Shown here piece by piece: positions 7,218 through 13,330 of a stretch of DNA of 15,010 nucleotides; within the stretch, counting starts at the first letter, position 1; every line of letters starts with the position of its first letter. Source of the DNA: Phycisphaerales bacterium. Its GTDB lineage: Bacteria > Planctomycetota > Phycisphaerae > Tepidisphaerales > Tepidisphaeraceae. The DNA lies in contig JAQGHJ010000150.1 of assembly GCA_028288905.1 (NCBI GenBank), forward strand, positions 1 to 15,010, read 5' to 3'. Both the position numbers and the translations under genes were made by a program. The notes beneath the pieces were generated by a model. The model was not told the DNA's origin. It ran no database searches and worked only from the letters and a program-made list of their open reading frames with translations.

Positions 7218-7223
7218 TATGAT
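7218..7223 (+). promoter_or_regulatory. Possible -10 box (TATGAT) upstream of the exported-protein gene
   Basis: TATGAT matches the -10 consensus at 5 of 6 positions, but no convincing -35 lies 16-18 bases upstream. It would give a leader of about 105 bases before the GTG at 7335. The 232-base gap 7103-7334 shows nothing else that I can support. Confidence 0.25.
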
Positions 7224-7334
7224 GACGTCGGGCCACGAAACGCACCGATCACCGTGGCGATTCCGAGGGGCCGCGTACCCCCGCCGCGGGGCGCTTGGAC
7301 AACTGCCCGCCACGTCCCCACAACCGGAGGACCT

Positions 7335-8588
7335 GTGACCCCACGCCGCAACATGGTCGTCGCCTCGCTGCTCGTGTGCCTGGCAGGTTCCACACTCGCC
7401 TGGGCCGCGGCCGTGGCGGATCCGCTGCCAACCCCGGCCGACGCTCAGGCAGCGTACGACGCGGGGCGGTACCCCGAGGCGCTGCAGGCCGTCACCCGGC
7501 TGCTGGCCATCAAGGGGAAGATGGCCGAGGCGCACGACCGCCACGCCCTGCTGCGGCTCAAGGCCGAGACGTACCTGCGGGTCGCCCCGCCGAACCCGCC
7601 GGCGGCCGCCCAAGCGTTCGGCGAGGCGGCCAAGTCGGCGGCCGACGGACCGGCGACCGCCGACGACCTCGCCGCCGAGATGCTGCTGAAGCGGGTCGCC
7701 ATCCTGCCCGCGTCGGCCGCCCCCGTGCCGGCCCGGGCGGCCGCACCCTTGGCACCGGCGACCACGCCGGGCCCGGCCACGGCACACGCCGTCGCGGCCA
7801 CCGCCCCGACTGCCACCCGACCGACCGCAGCGTCGGCAGCCGTCCCAGCGGTCCCGCACGCGGTGGCGGTCAAGCCCGCCACCTCTCCGTCCACCCGCCC
7901 CGCGGCAGTGGCGGCACCCGTGGGGCCGGCCGCCAAGGCGGTCGTGCTCGTGTACCAGCCGCGGCGGAAGGCGGCGGCCAAGCCGGCGGCGGTCGGCGTC
8001 GTCGAGCCGGCCGACCGCAAGCTGGCGGTCGCCGAGCTGTACGCCGACGAGCTGGAGGCGACCGCCCCGAAGCTCGCCGCCGCCGACAAGGCCACAGCCC
8101 TGCCGCCCGTTCTTGAGGTGCTGCCCGCCCTCCGCAACCTCCGCTGGCTCGAGATGTCCGCCACCGGGTCCGACGCCAAGGCCCGCAAGCTCGGCGAGGG
8201 GCTGGTGACCAAGGTCGGCAAGCTGCTCGACGCCGCCCTGAAGGACACAACCGGCCGGGTCGACACGATCGAGCAGGCGGCGTCGGTCGTCATCACGCAG
8301 AAGACCCCGATGATCGACCCGCAGATGAAGCGGCCGAACGGGGCGCTGGAGACGACGTACCGCCGCACCGGCCCGACGAGCGCCCAGTCCGCCGCCCTCC
8401 GCGACGCGCTGGCGACGTGCCAGAAGATCCACGCCACCTGCGACGAGCTCGGCGGGTCGCTCGGGACGACCGGCAAAGAGTTCGACGCGCAGAAGGCCGC
8501 CGCCGCCGACGTCGGCACCCGGGTGCAGAAGCTGATCAACACGAACTGGAACCAACGGTTCAACACGCCGCCGCCCCCGCTGAAGTAG
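7335..8588 (+). CDS. Hypothetical exported protein: TPR-like N-terminus, Ala/Pro linker, helical C-terminus
   Basis: The protein has 417 residues, with a GTG start 4 bases after GGAGG (7326-7330). The downstream ATG at 7353 would be 22 bases from that site. A signal peptide is clear (TPRRNMVVASLLVCLAGSTLAWAAA, cleavage probably after AWA or AAA near residue 25). Residues about 30-120 form helical pairs resembling a tetratricopeptide unit (DAQAAYDAGRYPEALQAV, then AAAQAFGEAAKSA). Residues about 130-200 are an Ala/Pro/Thr-rich low-complexity linker. The remainder is a charged, mostly helical domain (KAVVLVYQPRRKA, LEVLPALRNLRWLEMS, then a polar C-terminus ending FNTPPPPLK). I recognise no catalytic motif or named family. 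The visible parts suggest an envelope or periplasmic protein, perhaps planctomycete-specific. An inverted repeat follows 12 bases after the stop. Confidence 0.75.
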   Translation: MTPRRNMVVASLLVCLAGSTLAWAAAVADPLPTPADAQAAYDAGRYPEALQAVTRLLAIKGKMAEAHDRHALLRLKAETYLRVAPPNPPAAAQAFGEAAKSAADGPATADDLAAEMLLKRVAILPASAAPVPARAAAPLAPATTPGPATAHAVAATAPTATRPTAASAAVPAVPHAVAVKPATSPSTRPAAVAAPVGPAAKAVVLVYQPRRKAAAKPAAVGVVEPADRKLAVAELYADELEATAPKLAAADKATALPPVLEVLPALRNLRWLEMSATGSDAKARKLGEGLVTKVGKLLDAALKDTTGRVDTIEQAASVVITQKTPMIDPQMKRPNGALETTYRRTGPTSAQSAALRDALATCQKIHATCDELGGSLGTTGKEFDAQKAAAADVGTRVQKLINTNWNQRFNTPPPPLK

Positions 8589-8599
8589 AGGGGAGGAGA

Positions 8600-8696
8600 G
8601 GAAGAGGGGAAGTAGGCAGGAGGGGAGGGGACCGTGGCACGAGGGGGCAGGTGCCCTCAGGCGCGTCGGGTATGAACTGCCTACTTCCCCTCTTCC
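8600..8696. repeat. Inverted repeat with 20-bp perfect arms, possible terminator
   Basis: The arms 8600-8619 and 8677-8696 are exact reverse complements (purine-rich GGAAGAGGGG.. against ..CCCCTCTTCC). Inside the 57-base loop is a smaller hairpin, GGCAC (8636-8640) pairing with GTGCC (8651-8655). It lies between the exported-protein stop and the methyltransferase. The G/A-rich left arm is strongly asymmetric. It could terminate the upstream transcript or be a mobile palindromic element; no T-run follows. Confidence 0.65.
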
Positions 8697-8719
8697 GCTC
8701 TTCCCCCCTGTCCGCCCGC

Positions 8720-9424
8720 GTGCGGACGGCCGAGTGGATGGACGACCCGGCGGCCGACCCGGCGGAGCTGGAGCGGAGCCTCGTGTTCATCCGCCGGGTG
8801 AACGCGTGGCTCGGGTACACGCGGGCGACGCTCGGGCACCTGGCCCGGTTCGCCCGCGGGTGGGAGCGGGGCCGGCCGATCCGCGTCTTGGACGTGGCGA
8901 CCGGGTCGGCCGACGTGCCGCTGGCCGTGCTGGCCTGGGCCCGGCAAGTCGGGCACGACGTGCGGGTCGTCGGCCTCGACCTGCACGACAAGACGGTGGC
9001 GGCCGCCCGCCGGGCGGCCGCGGCGGCGGGGGTGCCGGCGGCGAAGCTGTCCGTCGTCCGCGCCGACGCGACGGCGTTGCCGTTCGCGGCCGGGGCGTTC
9101 GACTACGCGATGACGAGCATGTTCCTCCACCACCTCGATGACGACGTGGCGGTGCGGGTGTTGGCCGAGATGAACCGCGTCGCCGCCCGGGGCATCTTGG
9201 CCGCCGACCTGCTCCGGAGCCGCAGGGCGTACGCCTGGATCTCCCTGTTCACCGCCGCGGCCAACCCCATGGTCCGGCACGACGCCCGGGCGAGCGTGGC
9301 CCAGGCGTTCACCCGAGCCGAGATCGAGGCCGTCCGCGACCGCGCCGGCGTGCCCTACGCCCGCTACCACGCCCACTTCGGCCACCGATTTGTGCTCGCG
9401 GGCGAGAAGGTTAGCCACGGATGA
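8720..9424 (+). CDS. Class I SAM-dependent methyltransferase
   Basis: The protein has 234 residues from the GTG at 8720. Motif I VLDVATGSAD (56-65) binds S-adenosylmethionine. The acidic residue ending strand 2 is D87 in VVGLDLHDK. RADATALPF (114-122) is the adenine-contacting motif II/III region, followed by FDYAMTSMFLHHLDD (127-141), the motif IV-like region typical of UbiE/Methyltransf_11-type enzymes. The substrate is not evident; small-molecule or lipid/quinone methylation is the usual range. The start is uncertain: ATG 8672 (250 residues) lies inside the inverted repeat, and ATG 8738 (228 residues) is also possible. GTG 8720 keeps the RTAEWMDDPAADPAEL leader that I recall from similar planctomycete proteins. 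There is no clear Shine-Dalgarno sequence. The last codons and the TGA lie in the arm of another repeat (9411-9432). Confidence 0.85.
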   Translation: MRTAEWMDDPAADPAELERSLVFIRRVNAWLGYTRATLGHLARFARGWERGRPIRVLDVATGSADVPLAVLAWARQVGHDVRVVGLDLHDKTVAAARRAAAAAGVPAAKLSVVRADATALPFAAGAFDYAMTSMFLHHLDDDVAVRVLAEMNRVAARGILAADLLRSRRAYAWISLFTAAANPMVRHDARASVAQAFTRAEIEAVRDRAGVPYARYHAHFGHRFVLAGEKVSHG

Positions 9425-9503
9425 ACACGGATAAGGAAAAGTCGGGAAGATCATGCTCCTCCGTCTTCCAAATCCGTGTTCATCTGTGTTCATCCGTGGC
9501 TAA
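9411..9503. repeat. Inverted repeat between convergent genes, possible bidirectional terminator
   Basis: The left arm 9411-9428 (TTAGCCACGGATGAACAC) is the exact reverse complement of 9486-9503. The left arm goes on with GGAT, whereas the right arm (9472-9503) contains an extra copy of the GATGAACAC-type unit before the matching ATCC end. A second hairpin, GGAAGA (9445-9450) with TCTTCC (9464-9469), sits in the loop. I recall the 'ATCCGTG..CATCCGTGGCTAA' motif as a widespread dispersed repeat in planctomycetes and related phyla. Here it joins the 3' ends of the methyltransferase (plus) and the LptF/G gene (minus), so a shared terminator role is plausible. Confidence 0.75.
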
Positions 9504-9515
9504 ACCTCTCCGCCT

Positions 9516-11291
9516 TCACTGCCGTTGGATTCTCCACATCAGCACCGCCGCGATCACGAGGTTGATCGCGTTCCCGGACCAGATCAGGGCGACCCCGGCC
9601 CGCAGCGGGTTCGCCTTCGTCTCGAACTGGAACGGGACGGCATGGCACATCTGCTGGCCGGCCACGATCAGGGTGATGCACAGCAGGGCGGGAACGAAGC
9701 TGATCGCGAACGCGGTCAGGAAGTTCCCGCTCTTGAACATCATCCCCAGCGCCGCCCCGACCAGCACCAGGATCAGGTTGCTGGTGGCGAAGCTGGCCCG
9801 ACCGTTCGCCTCGGCCAGGATGTTGTTCGACAGCACGATCAGCTCCCGCCGGAGCTGGTCCCGGTCCTTGCGGGGCAAAGTGGCGGACCGGGCGTAGGCG
9901 ACGGCCGACCCGCCGCTCAACGCCAGCACCTCCGGCGGCATCGGGACTTCGATCACGTCCGAGTAGTTCCCGCTAACCGGGCGGGTGGTCGCCCCGCCGG
10001 GGCTCCGGCCGTACAGCTCGACCGTCACCACCATCACCTTGCGGGCGGTGTCCGGGCGGGCCCGGACCCGCAACTCCTGGGCCGCCTGCAGCGTCGTCCG
10101 CGGGCTCGTCCGTTCTGACCGCTCGAACGTGACGGTGCCCGGGGCCGTCCCGGCCACCCGAACCTCTTCCCCCTCGCTACCCTCGGCGACGGCCGGCGGG
10201 GCCGCGCTCGGGTCGAGGCTCACCCCGATCGTCGACTCGGCCCCCTTGAACTGGACGAACCGCCGCGGGCCGTTCAGCTCGGCCAGCACGAGCTCGGCGT
10301 ACCGCCGGACCTGGTCCCGGCGGACGTACTCCTGCACCATCCCGGTGATCTTGCGGCTCTTGTCCGGCTTGCGGTACAGCTCCCGGAGCAGCCCGACGTC
10401 CATGAACTTCGTGTCCTCCTTGATCATGGACGGGCTCTCGATCGGCCCGAACTGCGTGACCCCAATCCCGACGTGTGTCCCGACCGTGAACTCCCGCGGG
10501 TACTTCACCCCGTCCCGGAGCCCGATCATGAGCGACACCGGGTCGTCCTGGTGCTCCGGCTCCTGGATGTCGATCGTGGCCGAGCTGGCCATCAGGAACT
10601 CTTTGGGCACGAGGGCGAACCGGCCCTTCAGCGTTTCGTCGGCCGCGGGGGCCGAAGCGGTGCCGCCGGCCAACCTGGCCGGGCGGGTGGGCGGCGGCGG
10701 GGCGTCGCCGCCGGCCGGCTTCTCGAAGTTCACGAACGACACGCCCTCGAGCACGACCTGCTGGCGGTTCGGCTTGGCCGGGTCCGGGGGCGGGACGTAC
10801 GCCCGCTGGGCGAAGATCGTCACGCCGCCGAACTTGATCTCGTGCGTCCGCTCGATGTTGTTCGCGATCAGCTTGGCGACGTTCGCGTAGATCACCCGCT
10901 CGGCCTTGAGGGTCGACGCCGGCACGACGAAGCACAGGAACGCCAGGCTGATGCCGGCCGCCAGGAACCCGAACACCAAGACCGGGAACGCCATCCCGCC
11001 GAACGCCCCAAGCCCGATCCCACCGGCCCGGCAGGCGGTCAGCTCGTTGTCGGCGCTGAGCCGCCCGTACACGACGGTCGCCGCGAACAGGGCGGCCACC
11101 GGCAGGGCGTACGCCATCATCGCCGGGTTCAGGTAGACGAGCATCTGGCTCACCTGCTCCGGGTCCAGCCCCCGCTGGGTGAGCGGGCGGATCAGCGCGC
11201 CGAAACTCATCGCCCCGGCCAGCACGCCGGCGGTCATGAGGAAGATCTTCAGCAGGTCGCGGAAGACGTACTTGAAGAGCGTGAGGCCCAT
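9516..11291 (-). CDS. LptF/LptG (YjgP/YjgQ) family permease with enlarged extracytoplasmic domain
   Basis: The protein has 591 residues, against about 360 for E. coli LptF or LptG. The N-terminal part has the family pattern: LFKYVFRDLLKIFLMTAGVL (TM1 about 14-36), TM2 about 53-75 ending in VVYGRLSADNELTACRAGGI, and TM3 about 98-124. Three C-terminal helices follow at about 505-520, 524-546 and 564-587, preceded by the conserved ELIVLSNNILAEANGRASFATSNLILVLVGAALG region. The segment between TM3 and TM4 (about 125-500) corresponds to the beta-jellyroll domain that passes lipopolysaccharide to LptC/LptA; it is about 375 residues, with Pro-rich inserts. Predicted role: inner-membrane half of an LptB-driven lipid exporter. 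LptF and LptG cannot be told apart here, and no LptB, LptC or LptA gene is nearby. The start ATG 11291-11289 (MGLTLFKY) is chosen because the upstream in-frame sequence is repeat DNA. No Shine-Dalgarno sequence is seen. Confidence 0.9.
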   Translation of the reverse strand: MGLTLFKYVFRDLLKIFLMTAGVLAGAMSFGALIRPLTQRGLDPEQVSQMLVYLNPAMMAYALPVAALFAATVVYGRLSADNELTACRAGGIGLGAFGGMAFPVLVFGFLAAGISLAFLCFVVPASTLKAERVIYANVAKLIANNIERTHEIKFGGVTIFAQRAYVPPPDPAKPNRQQVVLEGVSFVNFEKPAGGDAPPPPTRPARLAGGTASAPAADETLKGRFALVPKEFLMASSATIDIQEPEHQDDPVSLMIGLRDGVKYPREFTVGTHVGIGVTQFGPIESPSMIKEDTKFMDVGLLRELYRKPDKSRKITGMVQEYVRRDQVRRYAELVLAELNGPRRFVQFKGAESTIGVSLDPSAAPPAVAEGSEGEEVRVAGTAPGTVTFERSERTSPRTTLQAAQELRVRARPDTARKVMVVTVELYGRSPGGATTRPVSGNYSDVIEVPMPPEVLALSGGSAVAYARSATLPRKDRDQLRRELIVLSNNILAEANGRASFATSNLILVLVGAALGMMFKSGNFLTAFAISFVPALLCITLIVAGQQMCHAVPFQFETKANPLRAGVALIWSGNAINLVIAAVLMWRIQRQ

Positions 11292-11358
11292 GGTGTGTGG
11301 TGCGGGAGCGGCGGCGCGGGCCTTCGGCAGCGGGGGAACGTTCGTGACGGCGTCTTCC

Positions 11359-11511
11359 ACCTCTCCCTCCGGGAGAGGTCGTCGCGGCGTGAGCCGCGGC
11401 GGGTGAGGGTGAACGTCGAGCGGGCTCCGCGCTATCGGGCCCACTGACTTCGCGAGCAAAAGGCCGTCCCGACGTCCACCCTCACCCCCGCCCTCTCCCA
11501 AAGGGAGAGGG
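11359..11511. repeat. 153-bp palindromic intergenic element with terminal hairpins
   Basis: Each end is a hairpin: ACCTCTCCC-TCC-GGGAGAGGT at 11359-11379, and 9-base arms CCCTCTCCC and GGGAGAGGG around AAA at 11491-11511. Inside these, 11401-11418 (GGGTGAGGGTGAACGTCG) is the reverse complement of 11470-11487 with one mismatch. The result is an overall inverted, MITE-like or REP-like element of the 'CCCTCACCCC..CCCTCTCCC' type that I recall in many GC-rich bacteria. It occupies most of the 263-base gap between the aminotransferase stop and the LptF/G start, and may affect or block read-through. No ORF is supported in the gap. Confidence 0.75.
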
Positions 11512-11554
11512 GGAGCCTGCTCGGGCGTTCGGGGCGGCCGATCGACGGCTCGCG

Positions 11555-13012
11555 TCAATCCGCCAGTGCCGGTTCCCGCCGGGCGGCGGTCGTCGTCCCG
11601 GCGGGCTCCAGCAGTTCGGCGACCGCGGCGGCCAACCGCTCGACGCCGAGGTTGATCTTGTCCGGGTGGACCTGTCCGAAGCAGAGCCGGACGTGGTTGA
11701 GCGGGACGTGCCCGCGGTCGTCCGGCTGGAAGCAGTAGTCGCCCGGGACGTACAGCACGCCGGCCGACACGGCGGCCGGGAACAGCGGCCCGGTTCGGCT
11801 CGTGTCGACGCCCGGCGGCAGCGTGAGCCAGACGTAGAGCCCGCCGTTCGGGTGCGTCCAGGAGATGCGTGGTGGGGTCGTGGCGTGGTGGAGTGGTGGG
11901 GTCGGGGTTGCCGAACGTCGTCCGCTCTCGGCACCCTTCTCGACCCCACGGCTCGACCACTCCCCTACCCCACTACCGCCCAACGGTCCGAAGTGCTCCG
12001 CCAGCGCCGCCAGCGTCAGGCCCCGCTTCTTCCGGTACGTGTCCCGAAGCCGCTTGCCCTGGGCGAGGTACGACCCGTCGGCCATCGCCTCGGCCGCGAC
12101 GTGCATGGCCAGGCTGCTGGAGCCGAAGTCGTGATTCCCCTTCTGCTGGACGGCCGCGTGGGCCAGGTCCGACGGCATCACCGTGTACCCGAGCTTCAGG
12201 CCCGGGGCGAACGGCTTGCTGAACGTGTGGCTGATGACGACGAACCGGTTCTCCGGGTCGTAGCTCTTGATCGACGGCAGGTCCGGGCCGTCGTACCGCA
12301 GCTCGCGGTAGGCCGCGTCCTCCAGGATCAGGATGCGGTGCTTGCGGCTGTACCTCTTCACCAGCTCGAGCAGCCGCGGCCGCCGGTCGGCCGCCAGGGA
12401 CAGGCCGGTCGGGTTGTCGAAGTAGCTCGTGCAGTAGACGAACTTGACCTTGTCGACCCGCCCCTCGCGGTCGAGCTTTTCCAGCAGGGCGGCGACGGCG
12501 TCGACGTCCATCCCGCCCGGGTCCATCGGGACCGACAGCACGTGCGCCCCGAGCGACTGGAGCGTGCCGGTGTAGACGAAGTAGCTCGGGTTGGCCGCGA
12601 TGACGATGTCGCCCGGGTCCACGAGCAGGTCGCCGATCAGGTACAGCGCCTGCTGGCTCCCGGTGGTGACGACGATGTCGTCGGCCGTGTACCCGAGGGC
12701 GGCGGCCGGCTTGCCCTCGAGGTCGGCCAGGTGGCTCAGGCAGTGCCGGCGGAGGTCGGCCAGCCCGAGCGTGGTGTCGTACTGGAGGGCCCGGCGGCCG
12801 TGGGCCTCGTCGCCGAGGATCTTCTGCGTGATCCGCCGGACGTCGTCGACCGGGAGCGAGTACGGGTCGACCAGCCCGGCGGCGAGGTTGACCAGGTCCG
12901 GGTCCCTCAGGGCCGCGGCGATCAGGAAGCTGATCGGCTGCTCCTTCGTGCGGAGGGCCTTCGTCGACCAGCCGGGGGGGTGAGTGAGGACGGTTCCGTC
13001 GGGCGTTGACAC
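11555..13012 (-). CDS. PLP-dependent fold-type I aminotransferase with an in-frame repeat insertion
   Basis: The protein has 485 residues. It resembles the 2-aminoadipate/LysN-like and MocR-catalytic-domain branch of class I/II aminotransferases. Motifs: AAGLVDPYSLP near 44-54, DIVVTTGSQQALYLI (112-126), NPSYFVY (141-147), DNPTG (199-203, Asn200 near the cofactor), LILEDAAYREL (228-238, Asp232 to the pyridine nitrogen, Tyr235), SHTFSKPFAPGLKLGY (261-276, Lys266 as the Schiff-base lysine), and Arg442 in VRLCF for the substrate carboxylate. The start is GTG at 13012-13010; residues 1-18 precede the family core. Between PLGG (343-346) and WTHPNGGLYVW (385-395) sit about 38 residues of Ser/Arg/Thr/Pro-rich sequence that correspond to repeat DNA. 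All catalytic residues are intact, so activity is plausible. Substrate specificity cannot be read from sequence. Transcription probably starts from the promoter at 13021-13049. Confidence 0.9.
   Translation of the reverse strand: MSTPDGTVLTHPPGWSTKALRTKEQPISFLIAAALRDPDLVNLAAGLVDPYSLPVDDVRRITQKILGDEAHGRRALQYDTTLGLADLRRHCLSHLADLEGKPAAALGYTADDIVVTTGSQQALYLIGDLLVDPGDIVIAANPSYFVYTGTLQSLGAHVLSVPMDPGGMDVDAVAALLEKLDREGRVDKVKFVYCTSYFDNPTGLSLAADRRPRLLELVKRYSRKHRILILEDAAYRELRYDGPDLPSIKSYDPENRFVVISHTFSKPFAPGLKLGYTVMPSDLAHAAVQQKGNHDFGSSSLAMHVAAEAMADGSYLAQGKRLRDTYRKKRGLTLAALAEHFGPLGGSGVGEWSSRGVEKGAESGRRSATPTPPLHHATTPPRISWTHPNGGLYVWLTLPPGVDTSRTGPLFPAAVSAGVLYVPGDYCFQPDDRGHVPLNHVRLCFGQVHPDKINLGVERLAAAVAELLEPAGTTTAARREPALAD
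11861..11974. repeat. Palindromic/direct repeat inserted in frame within the aminotransferase gene
   Basis: About 114 bases (38 codons) interrupt the conserved aminotransferase alignment. GTGGTGGGGTCG occurs twice as a direct repeat (11869-11880 and 11893-11904). Its inverse CGACCCCAC lies at 11941-11949, followed by CACTCCCCTACCCCACTACC (11959-11978) as a degenerate inverted copy. The encoded peptide includes TPTPPLHHATTPP. A similar 'TTPPLHHSTTPP'-like coding signature is what I recall for dispersed repeats in planctomycetes and Verrucomicrobia. The exact boundaries are uncertain by several codons. Confidence 0.65.
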
Positions 13013-13330
13013 GGGTGGCGATGGTACCGGGAGGACCGGCCAAAGTCAGGCGGCGGAAGCGGGGCGGGACTGCCGACAAAGGAGGGGGCGGCACCCGCGC
13101 AAGCGGCGAGCGCCCGCCCCGCGTGCCGAGCCACTCCGGACGACCGATTTTCGCAAATGTCGGCGGTCGCGGCGCGTATAACTACTTGAGGGAATCCGCC
13201 GGCCCGTTCGAGCCACTATTCGACCGGGCGGGCTCTCCCGATCGCTACAACCCGCTACCGGCTGCTAGTCGGCCGCTTCGTGGCGCGTCTTTGGTCTTTT
13301 CCCCGGCTTCCGCGCCGGCCGGTGCTCGAG
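13013..13330. other. Divergent intergenic region between aminotransferase and SpoIIE-type phosphatase genes
   Basis: This 318-base gap holds the aminotransferase promoter at its left end. In the middle is a -10-like TATAAC (13177-13182) on the plus strand without a clear -35, about 150 bases before the phosphatase ATG. The short frames across it have no recognisable protein character. I see no repeat, RNA gene or convincing operator. Confidence 0.5.
13021..13049 (-). promoter_or_regulatory. Candidate promoter of the aminotransferase with very short leader
   Basis: On the minus strand CTGACT (13049-13044, 4 of 6 to the -35 consensus) and TACCAT (13026-13021, TAnnnT type) are 17 bases apart. 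The GTG start lies 8 bases after the -10 hexamer. This predicts a transcript starting almost at the start codon and fits the lack of a Shine-Dalgarno sequence. Confidence 0.4.

Noticed and set aside
7128..8555. 475-codon minus-strand frame opposite the exported-protein gene
   Set aside because: The plus strand has a signal peptide, a GGAGG site and ordered domains; the minus product is Gly/Arg-rich without features.
8417..8719. Upstream extension of the methyltransferase frame to 8417
   Set aside because: It overlaps the 3' part of the exported-protein gene and the inverted repeat, with Arg-rich non-conserved sequence.
8589..9515. Repeats considered as a CRISPR array
   Set aside because: There are only inverted pairs of unrelated sequences, with no series of regularly spaced direct repeats and no cas genes.
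11292..11960. Upstream extension of the LptF/G frame to 11960
   Set aside because: It runs through the intergenic palindromic element and overlaps the aminotransferase; the family N-terminus begins at MGLTLFKY.
11861..11974. Possible frameshift or pseudogene in the aminotransferase
   Set aside because: The reading frame is the same on both sides of the insert and the downstream motifs (PNGGLYVW, VRLCF) are intact, so it is an in-frame insertion rather than a break.
11666..13009. 447-codon plus-strand frame opposite the aminotransferase
   Set aside because: It is antisense to a gene with an intact PLP lysine and other conserved motifs, and no domain is visible.
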